From Herpetosiphon llansteffanensis (lineage in GTDB: Bacteria > Chloroflexota > Chloroflexia > Chloroflexales > Herpetosiphonaceae): 64,000 bases of DNA. Below, piece after piece: positions 17,104 to 25,399 of this stretch. Location: assembly GCF_003205875.1 (NCBI RefSeq), contig NZ_PUBZ01000080.1, positions 1 through 64,000 of the forward strand. Reading direction: 5' to 3'. A program made the translations under genes and the position numbers. Position 1 is the stretch's first letter. Each line of letters begins with the position of its first letter. The notes beneath the pieces are model-generated. The model worked only from the letters and a program-made list of their open reading frames with translations, did not search any database and was not told the origin of the DNA.

Positions 17104-17624
17104 GGCGTAGCGGTGACCTCCACAGTTGGCGGCACGGGCGTTTCGCTTGGCGTGGCTGTCAATGTTGGCGATGGCGTTGGCGTAAAAGTCGGCGTTGGTG
17201 GCGGCTGATAGCTGATTCGATAGCTGCCATTACGCGCGTTTGTCGACTTCACGCGGTATTGCAAATCGCCAACATCATTGCTCATCACAATGCCGCGCTG
17301 GCTGCTGCCCTCTGCTGAAGCCACCAGCGTAAACGCCACATTGGCCTGTTCGCCGCTCAAGACCTCGATCACCAATTCGCCGCTCGCCACTTGCGCATTG
17401 AACGTAACATCGAGCAACATTGGCTGCGAGCCAATATCGAGCGCTTGCAGCACCGCCTCGCCGTTGGTATCGCTGCTGACAAACTCAACATTTTGCGAGC
17501 CGAGATCGGCGGTGATCGTCGCTTGCTCATTGCGCCCGGCCATCAGCAAACAGCCTGTTAGCAATGGCGCTAACAGGCCGATCAGGAGCATTTGCCGAAT
17601 GTGAGTCAATGTCCATTTAGGCAT
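17100..17624 (-). CDS. Lipoprotein with Pro/Thr-rich C-terminus
   Basis: This exported lipoprotein of about 174 residues has a signal peptide ending in a lipobox (LLIGLLAPLLTGC, lipidated Cys25). Residues 26-130 resemble a small beta-sandwich (ATITADLGSQNVEF, LLDVTFNAQVASGELVIEVL), and residues about 135-174 are a low-complexity PTPTFTPTPSPT spacer. Such Thr/Pro tails are common in exported Chloroflexota proteins. ATG 17624 overlaps the end of the zinc-ribbon gene by 8 bases, suggesting coupled translation. A longer upstream reading has no supporting signal. Confidence 0.75.
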   Translation of the reverse strand: MPKWTLTHIRQMLLIGLLAPLLTGCLLMAGRNEQATITADLGSQNVEFVSSDTNGEAVLQALDIGSQPMLLDVTFNAQVASGELVIEVLSGEQANVAFTLVASAEGSSQRGIVMSNDVGDLQYRVKSTNARNGSYRISYQPPPTPTFTPTPSPTLTATPSETPVPPTVEVTATP

Positions 17625-17808
17625 AGGATTCTGGTTTGCTATCAGGATTGTGGGTTGCCGATTCAGCAACGACCTCAATCTTATCGGGATTACGACTGAC
17701 GATCTTGAGCACGTTATCGCAGTTGACACAGCCAACTTGTGCGCCAACCCGCATCACAGGGCTGAGTTTGAGGGCTTTTTTACACGCGGGGCATAACAAT
17801 TTTGCCAT
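17617..17808 (-). CDS. LysW-like zinc-ribbon protein without the carrier tail
   Basis: This protein of 63 residues resembles the amino-group carrier protein LysW in its core: paired CPAC and CVNC zinc knuckles and LKIVSRNPDKIEVV, matching the LEVVSLDP-type segment of LysW. In LysW the last residues form EDWGE, whose terminal Glu carries the substrate; here the tail reads HNPDSKPESYA, so the carrier function is probably absent. AGGAGG is perfectly placed before ATG 17808, directly after the ftsY stop. With ftsY and a lipoprotein as neighbours and no lysine-biosynthesis genes nearby, a structural zinc-ribbon role is more likely. Confidence 0.7.
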   Translation of the reverse strand: MAKLLCPACKKALKLSPVMRVGAQVGCVNCDNVLKIVSRNPDKIEVVAESATHNPDSKPESYA

Positions 17809-17809
17809 G

Positions 17810-18775
17810 TTATTCCTCCTCGAAGAGCGCATTAACGAATGATTCACCATCGAATAAGGCTAAATCGTTGATCGTTTCGCCAGTGCCGATGTATTTAATT
17901 GGGCGCTCGATTTCTTGCACAATTGCGAAGGCGATGCCGCCCTTGGCTGTGCCATCAAGCTTGGTCAAGGCCAAGTGGGTCACTTGAGCAGCTTGAGTGA
18001 AGGCGCGGGCCTGAATCAAGCCGTTTTGGCCGGTCGTGGCATCGAGCACCAACAGCACCTCGTGAGGCGCATATTGCCAGCGCTTTTTGACCACGTTCGA
18101 AATTTTTTCAAGCTCTTTCATCAAGTTGTGCTTGCTTTGCAACCGCCCAGCAGTATCAATAATCAAGACATCTGCTTGTTGATTGTAGGTGGCTTGGGTG
18201 GCATCGTAAGCAACTGCGCCCGGGTCTGCGCCTGGTTGTTGGCTAATCATCGGCACGCCAACTCGATCGGCCCAATGTTGTAATTGGTCGATTGCGGCAG
18301 CGCGGAAGGTATCAGCAGCAGCCAAAATAACATTTTTGCCCATCGCCTTATAGCGATTCGATAACTTGGCAATCAAGGTAGTTTTGCCAACCCCATTGAC
18401 CCCAACCACCAAAATCACATATGGCTTAGTTGAGCGCTCGGAGTATTGCGGTGTATCAACGTCGAGGCGGTTGACCAACTCGCTTTTGAGCAACGAACGG
18501 GCTTCGCTAGCAAACTTCAAGCCCTTCTTTTCGCAGCGTTCACGCACGCGTTCGACGATTTTCAAGGCGTTTTCAGCCCCGACATCGCCAGCAATCAACA
18601 GTTCCTCTAGCTCGTCCCACAGCTCGTCGGTAATGGGATCTTCGCTGCGGAATATGGCTGTAATGCGACCAAAAAAGCCACTCTTGGTCTTTTGAACACT
18701 TTGTTCAATCTTTTTTTCTTCTTGTTTAATTTCTTGTTCGGAGCGTTCTTCACCACCGAAGAGTCGTCGAAACAT
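17810..18775 (-). CDS. ftsY: Signal recognition particle receptor FtsY
   Basis: FtsY is the membrane-associated GTPase that docks SRP-ribosome complexes at the translocon. The protein of 321 residues has a short charged N-terminus (about 1-45), the four-helix N domain and the NG GTPase: GVNGVGKTT (Lys131), [26 protein letters not shown] and [15 protein letters not shown]. It lacks the long acidic A domain of E. coli FtsY. Its partner Ffh is encoded at 54.3-55.7 kb. ftsY leads a run of close or overlapping genes (zinc ribbon, lipoprotein, membrane protein, rfbA). Confidence 0.96.
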   Translation of the reverse strand: MFRRLFGGEERSEQEIKQEEKKIEQSVQKTKSGFFGRITAIFRSEDPITDELWDELEELLIAGDVGAENALKIVERVRERCEKKGLKFASEARSLLKSELVNRLDVDTPQYSERSTKPYVILVVGVNGVGKTTLIAKLSNRYKAMGKNVILAAADTFRAAAIDQLQHWADRVGVPMISQQPGADPGAVAYDATQATYNQQADVLIIDTAGRLQSKHNLMKELEKISNVVKKRWQYAPHEVLLVLDATTGQNGLIQARAFTQAAQVTHLALTKLDGTAKGGIAFAIVQEIERPIKYIGTGETINDLALFDGESFVNALFEEE

Positions 18776-18975
18776 ATAGCACCTAACTTGTCATGTAATT
18801 GTAGGCGAAACACTGCCCAATGCACTGTCGCCAATCCTCAGGCAATAATACCATGCTTAGCCCAGAAGGGGGAATGTACACAGGTTGCCATGGCGATTTA
18901 GACGTTGCCAAAAGCCAATAAGTTGAGGAAGTTCCCCCACCTCAACTCCTTCGATCGCGTTGTGTGGGCGAGCTT

Positions 18976-19172
18976 TCAAGGGTAGGTTTTGAAGATCCCC
19001 TCACCTCAACCCCTCTCCCGTGACGCGGGCGAGGGGCTTTTTGGTTTGGTGGTTTTCGCCGTAATCGTGATGAAAACGCGCTGCTCCCCCTCGCCCGCGT
19101 TTTCGTGGGAGAGGGTGTTGGGGGGTGAGGGAACGCTCCACAGCAGACCAATCCCTAAAAACCTACGCCTTG
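18976..19172. repeat. Composite intergenic element, one internal unit
   Basis: Outer inverted ends CAAGGGTAGGTTTT (18977-18990) and AAAACCTACGCCTTG (19158-19172), and inner inverted ends CCCCTCACC and GGTGAGGG, enclose one unit with two GC-rich hairpins (for example CCCCTCTCCCG/CGGGCGAGGGG followed by CTTTTTGG). The same element occurs with two units at 23.9 kb and three at 33.6 kb. No protein is encoded. Confidence 0.7.
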
Positions 19173-19200
19173 TAGGGCTAGGGGTGAGGGGGTCTCAATC

Positions 19201-19578
19201 CTAGCCCCAGCCCAAATCGTTGCTGTCAGCGCCGCCAGATTTGCCATCGCCTTCGCCGCCCATTTCTTCGTCGATCATCTGATCGACCATTTCGTTCCAA
19301 TCGCCGCCGAGATCGTCGCCAAGCTCGCGACCCATTTTCTTGGCCCAACGCGCAACTGAGCGCGGGTCGTTTTCATCAAGATCGTTGAACATCGACGAAT
19401 CTGCCATTGCATCCAAACGGGCATCTTCGCTGCGTACCACCGATACCCGCGAGATTGCCCGACTGACCGCTTTGCTCGCACAACGCGGGCATTGCAAATC
19501 GCTGGGATCGCTAAAACCCCGCACGAGGCGAGCAAAACGCCCTTGGCATTGTGAACACACATATTCATAAACTGGCAT
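19201..19578 (-). CDS. FmdB-type zinc-ribbon protein
   Basis: This protein of about 125 residues starts with the FmdB/CxxC_CxxC regulatory-protein motif: MPVYEYVCSQCQGRF, then LQCPRCAS. The remaining two thirds are acidic and flexible, with DDLGGDWNEMVDQMIDEEMG and a Gly/Asp/Ser tail. FmdB-like proteins bind zinc and have been linked to regulation, but a direct role is unknown. AAGGAA precedes ATG 19578. It sits 11 bases after the end of the nuclease gene, on the same strand. Confidence 0.85.
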   Translation of the reverse strand: MPVYEYVCSQCQGRFARLVRGFSDPSDLQCPRCASKAVSRAISRVSVVRSEDARLDAMADSSMFNDLDENDPRSVARWAKKMGRELGDDLGGDWNEMVDQMIDEEMGGEGDGKSGGADSNDLGWG

Positions 19579-19589
19579 GATGAATTCCT

Positions 19590-21137
19590 TTATTGATGCA
19601 GCTGATTGAGCCAATGCTCTAACCAGCGCGATAAACCATCAGTATTATTGGGCGTGAGGCCAAGCGCCGCAATCGGGCCAAATTCTTCGCTCGTTTGTTG
19701 CGGATAGAGCACTGCGGCGGCAAGGACACACGGCTGGCCTGCATAGCCAAGGCTGCCGCGATAGGCATACACATCATCGAGCGCACTTTGCGGCACGCGC
19801 TGGTCGGGCGCACGCCGATATTTGGCATCAAGCACCAATAGCTGTTGGCCGCGCGCGGTTGTGGTTTGCAGCACCAAATCGGGAATCCGCAGATAGCGAT
19901 CAAGGCTATATAACCCATCGCGATTGGGCTGGGCGGTGAAACGGGCTTGATAGCGCAAATGCCAAAGTTGCTGGCCAATCAGCACGCTGAGCAATGGCGT
20001 GGTCGAATTCAGCCCCAGCACCCAGCGTTCGCGTTGCGAATCCTCGTTGAGCAATTGTTGGGCTTCAATTGTGCCGAATTGGGCCAGTAACTGCGCGACC
20101 TGCAATGCACACCATTGTTCATATAAACTTGGCACATCGGCCACGGGCAGCGCCAAACTGCCAACTTCTAAGGTGAGCAAGGGTTGTTCGTGCAAGCTGC
20201 GGGCCAATTGGCGAATGGGCCGATAGCGCGAATCGCGATTGATTAATTGGCTTTGAACTGGCTGCTGGCGCGCTTTCAAGCCTGCCAACGGTGCTGCTTG
20301 ACGTAATTGACGCAAGCTCGTAAGCCGCTGTTCAATTGTCGTTTGCAGCGAACTCAAGTCAATTTGGCGTTGCTCGGCGGCGAGGCGACGCAAATGGCGC
20401 AAACGACGCTCAATTTGTGCGATCAAGCCGACCAACCAGCGGTGTTCAGGCAAATCGAATGAGGCGCGAGCATGCTCAGCCTGTACCTGCGCTGGCAGCG
20501 GGCCATAGGGTTCGAGCACGTGATAATTCGCGCTGGGCTGGGCCAATTGATCCAGCTTAAACTGCTGGGCCGCCCCCAAATCGCTGGCTTGCTGGTGCTG
20601 CTCAAGCGTCGATTTGGCGTGGTGTTGCAAATTGCGCACAATCTGGTTTGCTTGCTGGCTGCTTTGGTTAATTAAATGCAGCGCTTCTAAAAATGGGCTG
20701 GGATCATGCGGCAGCAGCGGCACAATCACCGCTTGGGCAAAACTGGGGCTGCCAATCCGCAGCGCCAATGAGCGGGCTACTTGGCTGAGATCGTGCAATA
20801 AGGCTTGCCACAATTCAATATCAAGCAAATGCGGGCGCAACTCAAATTGCAATGCTTGCTGTTGAACCGAGCCATCAGCGAACTCAATCTGCAGGCTGCC
20901 ATACACTGTGCCTGCCTGCCCACGTGGCTGCCACGTCCAGCGCCAAGTTGGGTCGAATGGGCTAGCATTGGGCACGCCCAAATTTTCGCTACCAATCGAT
21001 AGCGAAGCATGGCGCACATTGGCTTGCGCAGGACACGCCAAATTGACCACTGCCCATTCGTTCCAATTGGTAGCGGTTAATTGCACACTGGCTTGGCTAT
21101 CGATGCCATTAATTGTTAGCGGAACTAGCTCTGCCAC
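19590..21137 (-). CDS. DUF2357/PD-(D/E)XK nuclease family protein
   Basis: This protein of 515 residues has the layout of DUF2357 plus the PD-(D/E)XK nuclease-like family. The C-terminal nuclease core is visible: Glu340 in SLYEQWCALQVAQLL, Asp420 in RIPDLVLQ, then Asp437-x-Lys439 in LLVLDAKYRR, and conserved Ala-Tyr residues in DDVYAYRGSL. The N-terminal region is beta-rich (about 1-110) and the middle is a coiled, Gln/Arg-rich helical region (about 235-315). Relatives often sit beside McrB-like AAA+ proteins in defence loci; no such ATPase is present here. It starts with GTG inside the last 13 bases of the phosphatase-like gene, so the two are probably co-translated. Its biological target is unknown. 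Confidence 0.78.
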   Translation of the reverse strand: MAELVPLTINGIDSQASVQLTATNWNEWAVVNLACPAQANVRHASLSIGSENLGVPNASPFDPTWRWTWQPRGQAGTVYGSLQIEFADGSVQQQALQFELRPHLLDIELWQALLHDLSQVARSLALRIGSPSFAQAVIVPLLPHDPSPFLEALHLINQSSQQANQIVRNLQHHAKSTLEQHQQASDLGAAQQFKLDQLAQPSANYHVLEPYGPLPAQVQAEHARASFDLPEHRWLVGLIAQIERRLRHLRRLAAEQRQIDLSSLQTTIEQRLTSLRQLRQAAPLAGLKARQQPVQSQLINRDSRYRPIRQLARSLHEQPLLTLEVGSLALPVADVPSLYEQWCALQVAQLLAQFGTIEAQQLLNEDSQRERWVLGLNSTTPLLSVLIGQQLWHLRYQARFTAQPNRDGLYSLDRYLRIPDLVLQTTTARGQQLLVLDAKYRRAPDQRVPQSALDDVYAYRGSLGYAGQPCVLAAAVLYPQQTSEEFGPIAALGLTPNNTDGLSRWLEHWLNQLHQ

Positions 21138-21979
21138 CGCCCAATTGCTCCTGCTAGACCAGCCAAATCTTGCGGATCGAGGGTTTGCGCCACGCGACCA
21201 ACAATTTCGCGTAGAATCGTCAGTTGATTGCTGTTAAGTGGATCGCTGCCAGCGCCAAGTACGCCTCCCAGCATCGCCAACGCCGCAGGCCGAAAATCGC
21301 TTGGGCCTGCACTGGCAGCGATATGATTGGCAAAACTTTGCATGGCCTCGCGTAAACTACTCCGCGCCTTGCCCCAATCGACCACTTCGGGAATGCCAGC
21401 AATGCCAAAGGCCAAAATATGCAAGCGCCGATAGGCCGGATGCACCTCGGAGCCAAGCTCCACCAGGCTAGCAACTGGCTGCGACGCTGCTTCAACCTTG
21501 CTCGCAACGACGGTTGGTGTAAGCGTTTCGCCTTGGCAATAGGCAATAACTTTAGCCAACGAAACTTTTAATTGATGCTCAAGCTCACGGCCATAAATCA
21601 GCCAGGCATCAAGCGTCATGCGAAATGGATCAAGCACCTCGCGCGCCGATTCGGCCAAATCGGGCAGCACTTGCCAACGCCCATCTGGGTATTGCAACTC
21701 CAAAGCACGCCCAACCCCGCGATCAACTGCCAGCAACAAATCGGCCTGCATTGCAAGTGCTGGGCTGAGCGAGCGCGCGGTATGAGCTGGTGGCGTGGCA
21801 CTGAGGTGCTCTAAGGCCATGCGCGCCTCTGGCTGCCAGGTATCGCCATCGTGGCCCAAAACCCCTGCTGATTCAATTTGCCATGTTGGGTGCGTTTCAA
21901 GCAACAAACGGCGCAACAAGACAGCACCCATCGGAGCGCGCCCAGTATCGGCTCCCCCAACCACAACAATCAACGCCAT
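21125..21979 (-). CDS. Low-molecular-weight phosphotyrosine phosphatase-like protein lacking the catalytic Cys
   Basis: The first 145 residues of 284 follow the LMW-PTP/arsenate reductase fold. The P-loop, normally C-x5-R-S, reads GGADTGRAP with Gly8 at the Cys position and Ala after Arg14. The distal general-acid motif is kept (EVLDPFR, Asp117) together with LIYGRELEHQL. The remaining 140 residues are a helical domain of unknown type. Loss of the nucleophile argues against phosphatase activity and for a binding or sensing role. AGGAG precedes ATG 21979 and the gene overlaps the nuclease gene by 13 bases, so a two-gene unit is likely. Confidence 0.65.
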   Translation of the reverse strand: MALIVVVGGADTGRAPMGAVLLRRLLLETHPTWQIESAGVLGHDGDTWQPEARMALEHLSATPPAHTARSLSPALAMQADLLLAVDRGVGRALELQYPDGRWQVLPDLAESAREVLDPFRMTLDAWLIYGRELEHQLKVSLAKVIAYCQGETLTPTVVASKVEAASQPVASLVELGSEVHPAYRRLHILAFGIAGIPEVVDWGKARSSLREAMQSFANHIAASAGPSDFRPAALAMLGGVLGAGSDPLNSNQLTILREIVGRVAQTLDPQDLAGLAGAIGRWQS

Positions 21980-21999
21980 ACAATGCTCCTGCTAGAAAT

Positions 22000-23346
22000 T
22001 TAGAATGTTTGTAGCATAAGCCCAATCCCAAGCAATGTCACCACGCCAGCGCTGGCGATTGGTAGCCAACGTACCCAGCGCGCTTCTGGCTGGCTCAGCT
22101 TGATCAGCCGTGAGCCAAGCGTCACCAACACAATCCCAATCCCAATTAATACTGCTGCCAAGCCTGCACTAAAGGCAATAATCATCGCGAAGCCCAAGCC
22201 AATGCGGCCAAGCGTCGCCGCGACAATCATAATCACCAAGGCTTCGGGGCATGGCACTAAACCGCCCGAAATGCCCAAGCCCAACAATTTGCGGTTGCTC
22301 ACATGGCTATGGCCTGCTGCGCCATCTGCATGGCTGTGAAAAAGTCCGCCATGGGCATGGCCTTGGTTGCCAGAACGCAGGGCTTGCACCCGCTCCCAGA
22401 GCATCCGCACTCCCAAGCCTGCGACTAAAACACCAGAGATCAAGGTGAGAATTGGCACAAAGCGTTCCGGTGTAACCCAGGCACTGAACAGCAACATCAA
22501 GCCACCAAGTGCAAAAACGCTGGCTGTATGCGTCAGCGTAACGATTGCCCCCAGCATTGTTGCTTGCCGAATTGTGCCGCGACTGCCGACCAAATAGGCA
22601 GCAACCAAGGTTTTGCCATGGCCAGGTTGCAAGGCATGGGCCGCCCCAAAGCCAAACGCTAGCCCAAGCGTCGCCGCAATCAAGCCAAACGAGTTATCGC
22701 CGGTTTGCAAACGCGCCACAAGGCTTGAGCTTGGTTGGGGTTGGGCTGCGCTTGGTTCGGTGCTTGGCAAGGCAATTGCGCCATCGCTGCGAAAGCTGCT
22801 TGGCCATTTAATTGGAAACTGGGCGCTGTGCAAATCCATGCTGCTGGCTTCTTGGGCGACAATCCCAGCCCGCCCCCGCGTTTTGCTCCAATCGACCACG
22901 CTAATATCGTGGTAATTGTTGGATTTGAGGGTGAGTTGATGCGCGCCGGGAGCAATTGAGCCGAGCGGCGCATGGACTGTCCAAGTCAGGTTCGTCGCAT
23001 TCGAGCCAATAAAATCGGCTTTGTTAATTGGAAATTCGCTGATTTCGTAAAGGCTTAATTGCAGTGGCTGTTGATCAAAACCTAGCTCCAGTTTGCGATT
23101 AAATTCAGTACACCAGCGCTCAATTTCTGTTTGATCAAGCGTATGCGAGTTATCAGCGTCGAGCTGTTCCCACAAGCGTGGCGTAATTAATGGGCCAGCG
23201 ATTAAGTGAACAGTCAGCACAATTTGGGTTGGCTGAACCTGCACCCGCATATCCTGAAAAAGCTGATCGAGGGCGTGGGCCTGAGCCGATTGTGGTTGGC
23301 TGGCAAGCAATACAAGCAGCCAGCATGCGCATAAACAACGTTTCAT
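22000..23346 (-). CDS. NicO-family nickel/cobalt exporter-like membrane protein
   Basis: This protein of 448 residues has a signal peptide (LLVLLASQPQSAQA, about 8-23), an extracytoplasmic domain (about 24-215) with an EF-hand-like loop DADNSHTLDQTE, and a C-terminal NicO domain with six or more helices. The diagnostic metal-transport motifs are HALQPGHGKT and the GGLVPCPEALVIM helix, with a cytoplasmic His-rich loop (HAHGGLFHSHADGAAGHSH) between them. This resembles RcnA/NicO-type exporters with an added N-terminal domain. The transported metal is unproven. It ends 21 bases before the phosphatase-like gene; no strong ribosome site is seen. Confidence 0.82.
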   Translation of the reverse strand: MKRCLCACWLLVLLASQPQSAQAHALDQLFQDMRVQVQPTQIVLTVHLIAGPLITPRLWEQLDADNSHTLDQTEIERWCTEFNRKLELGFDQQPLQLSLYEISEFPINKADFIGSNATNLTWTVHAPLGSIAPGAHQLTLKSNNYHDISVVDWSKTRGRAGIVAQEASSMDLHSAQFPIKWPSSFRSDGAIALPSTEPSAAQPQPSSSLVARLQTGDNSFGLIAATLGLAFGFGAAHALQPGHGKTLVAAYLVGSRGTIRQATMLGAIVTLTHTASVFALGGLMLLFSAWVTPERFVPILTLISGVLVAGLGVRMLWERVQALRSGNQGHAHGGLFHSHADGAAGHSHVSNRKLLGLGISGGLVPCPEALVIMIVAATLGRIGLGFAMIIAFSAGLAAVLIGIGIVLVTLGSRLIKLSQPEARWVRWLPIASAGVVTLLGIGLMLQTF

Positions 23347-23439
23347 AAACCCATGATAACAAATTTAAGCAGGCTCATTTGAGCCATGGCATAGCCCTTG
23401 CCAACACGAAGCTTAGCTTTTACTACAAGGAGTTAAATC

Positions 23440-23919
23440 ATGGCCCGCTATCGCGTTATGGGTATTTTGACAGATCGCACCGCGCTTGATGGTCTGATGG
23501 CCCAATTGCAACAAGCCCAAGTTAAGCCCGATGATATTGGGGTGTTGTATGCCTCAGAGCAAACTGTCGAAGCCGAAAAAGATCGTACTGATGTGGCTGC
23601 GGGAGCGGCTGCTGGTGTAACTGCTGGTAGCGTTGTTGGGGTTGTGGCTGGCTTAATGTCATTTGCAATTCCTGGCATCGGGCCAGCCTTGGGCGCGGGT
23701 ATTCTTGGCTCGACCGTTGCAGGTGCAGCAGCTGGCGGCGTGCTTGGCGCGTTCAGCCAAATTGGCCTTGGCAACGATTTAGCTGCTTCATATGAGCAAT
23801 CGCTGAAAGATGGCGAAACAATTTTGGCAATCGATAATGATAATGCCGACCAAGCAGGAGCCGTCGAAACGCTGCTGCGCGAACGCAATATCGAGCTTGT
23901 CAACACCTTCCAGATTTAA
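23440..23919 (+). CDS. General stress protein 17M/YflT-like protein with glycine zipper
   Basis: This protein of 159 residues has an N-terminal YflT-type domain (RVMGILTDRTALDGLMAQLQ, DIGVLYASEQ) and a Gly/Ala-rich central segment (AAGAAAGVTAGSVVGVVAGL and ILGSTVAGAAAGGVLGAF) that can form a membrane-associating glycine zipper. A C-terminal domain (ETILAIDNDNADQAGAVETL) follows. The family is stress-induced in other bacteria; its action is unknown. ACAAGGAG precedes the ATG. The gene ends at the edge of the composite repeat, whose first hairpin may terminate it. Confidence 0.75.
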   Translation: MARYRVMGILTDRTALDGLMAQLQQAQVKPDDIGVLYASEQTVEAEKDRTDVAAGAAAGVTAGSVVGVVAGLMSFAIPGIGPALGAGILGSTVAGAAAGGVLGAFSQIGLGNDLAASYEQSLKDGETILAIDNDNADQAGAVETLLRERNIELVNTFQI

Positions 23920-23921
23920 GA

Positions 23922-24184
23922 TTCCCTCACCCCAAACCCCTCTCCCATCCGATGGGCGAGGGGCTTTTTCACCCAGATCGCTGGGAAACCAGCGTTGACT
24001 CCCGCTCGCCCGCGTTTTCGTGGGAGCGGGGGCTGGCTTACAAGGGTCGGTTTTAAGATCCCCTCACCCCAACCCCTCGCCCGTGCGCGGGCGAGGGGCT
24101 TTTTCACCCAGATCGCTGGGAAACCAGCGTTGACTCCCGCTCGCCCGCGTTTTCGTGGGAGCGGGGGCTGGAGGGTGAGGGAAC
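23922..24184. repeat. Composite intergenic element, two internal units
   Basis: Two tandem units of about 137 bases each contain the CCCCTCGCCCG/CGGGCGAGGGG hairpin followed by CTTTTTCA, then CTCGCCCGCGTTTTCGTGGGA. Inner ends CCCTCACC (23924) and GGTGAGGG (24174-24181) are inverted. The first hairpin and T-run (about 23937-23969) begin within 20 bases of the preceding stop and probably act as its terminator. Open frames on the minus strand through it are artefacts. Confidence 0.7.
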
Positions 24185-24301
24185 CTCTAACCACTAAAAT
24201 AGTAAATAAAATTAATAAATCCTCATCTTTGGAGCCATCCGTTTGAGCTAAAACAAGCGTAGACTGAGATATGGCAAGCATTTAGTGTATGAGGATGCCC
24301 G

Positions 24302-25276
24302 ATGAATCATTTACAACAGTATTTGGTTGATGAGTTCGTCGAAGATTATCAGGAAGGGTTGCTGACGCGGCGACAGGCCTTGAAAAAGATCGCAGGCATT
24401 ACTGGGCTGGTGGTAGCTACGCAATTATTGGCTGCCTGTGGCGATCCCGCCACGCCTGCCACTGCTACTAGCGCTCCAAACCCCACCGCTGCCCCAACCG
24501 CAACCAGCGCTACCGCACTTGAGGCCACCCCAACCACCGCTAGCGCTGCTGGCAGCGTGCCCAACAGCATTGCCGAAAATGATCCGGCTATCAAAGCGGC
24601 AATGGTCGAGTTTGCTGGCGGCGATAGCCAATTAATGGCCTATTTGGCGCAGCCAGTTGGTGCTGGCCCATTTCCGGTTGTGTTGGTCTGCCACGAAAAC
24701 CGTGGGCTTACGCCGCATATTCAAGATGTAGCTCGACGTGTCGCGAAGGCTGGCTATGTTGGTTTGGCGCTCGATTTACTTTCGCGCGAAGGCGGCACGG
24801 CTAGCATTACTGATCCCGATAGCGTGCCCGGTTTGCTAAGCGGCGCGCCACCAGAGCGCCATGTAGCCGATTTCAAGGCAGGGGTCGACTATCTCAAAAC
24901 CCAAGCAGTTGCCGATACCAGCAAGGTTGGCATGGTTGGTTTTTGCTTTGGCGGCGGGGTTACGTGGTTAGTCGCAGCAGGCATGCCCGAATTAAAAGCT
25001 GCCGTGCCATTCTACGGCCCACCAGTGCCAAGCAGCGAAATTCCCAAAATCAATGCGCCAGTCTTGGCAATTTATGCCGAAGACGATGATCGAATTACCA
25101 GCACTGTGGGCGACGTTGAAGCAGCAATGCAGCAGAATAATAAAGTCTATCGCAAAGAAATTTATCCCGGGGTCAATCACGCTTTTCATAATGATACAGG
25201 TCAGCGGTATAATGCAGAGGCTGCCCAAGCAGCGTGGGCTGAAACGTTGGCTTGGTTTAAGCAATATTTGGTCTAG
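24302..25276 (+). CDS. Dienelactone hydrolase family lipoprotein
   Basis: This exported alpha/beta hydrolase of 324 residues has twin arginines at residues 23-24 (LTRRQALKKI), a hydrophobic segment and a lipobox LLAAC (Cys46), so it may leave by the Tat route and be lipid-anchored. A Thr/Ala/Pro linker spans about 47-85. The hydrolase domain has the dienelactone hydrolase nucleophile Cys215 in GFCFGGGV, acid residues in YAEDDDRI (about 261-263) and His293 in VNHAFHND. The substrate is unknown; the family acts on lactones and esters. The gene is monocistronic, with a terminator at 25306. Confidence 0.88.
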   Translation: MNHLQQYLVDEFVEDYQEGLLTRRQALKKIAGITGLVVATQLLAACGDPATPATATSAPNPTAAPTATSATALEATPTTASAAGSVPNSIAENDPAIKAAMVEFAGGDSQLMAYLAQPVGAGPFPVVLVCHENRGLTPHIQDVARRVAKAGYVGLALDLLSREGGTASITDPDSVPGLLSGAPPERHVADFKAGVDYLKTQAVADTSKVGMVGFCFGGGVTWLVAAGMPELKAAVPFYGPPVPSSEIPKINAPVLAIYAEDDDRITSTVGDVEAAMQQNNKVYRKEIYPGVNHAFHNDTGQRYNAEAAQAAWAETLAWFKQYLV

Positions 25277-25305
25277 TCGATAGCATCCAGCAGCTTTTTC
25301 TGCGC

Positions 25306-25334
25306 GCACTCATCGACGACGATGGGTGCTTTTT
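25306..25334 (+). terminator. Intrinsic terminator before argS
   Basis: GCACTCATCG and CGATGGGTGC form a ten-pair stem (one G-T) around ACGA, followed by TTTTT. It closes the hydrolase transcript 30 bases after the stop. Confidence 0.8.
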
Positions 25335-25399
25335 GATCGGCTAAAATAGGTCTTTTCGGCTATACTGCCGCTAGCAATTAACCAATTGGAGTTTTAAAA

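Noticed and set aside
23916-24281. Minus-strand open frame with repeated PLPRKRGRAGVNAG-type peptides
   Set aside because: It is a translation of the composite repeat units, which recur as DNA in non-coding positions.
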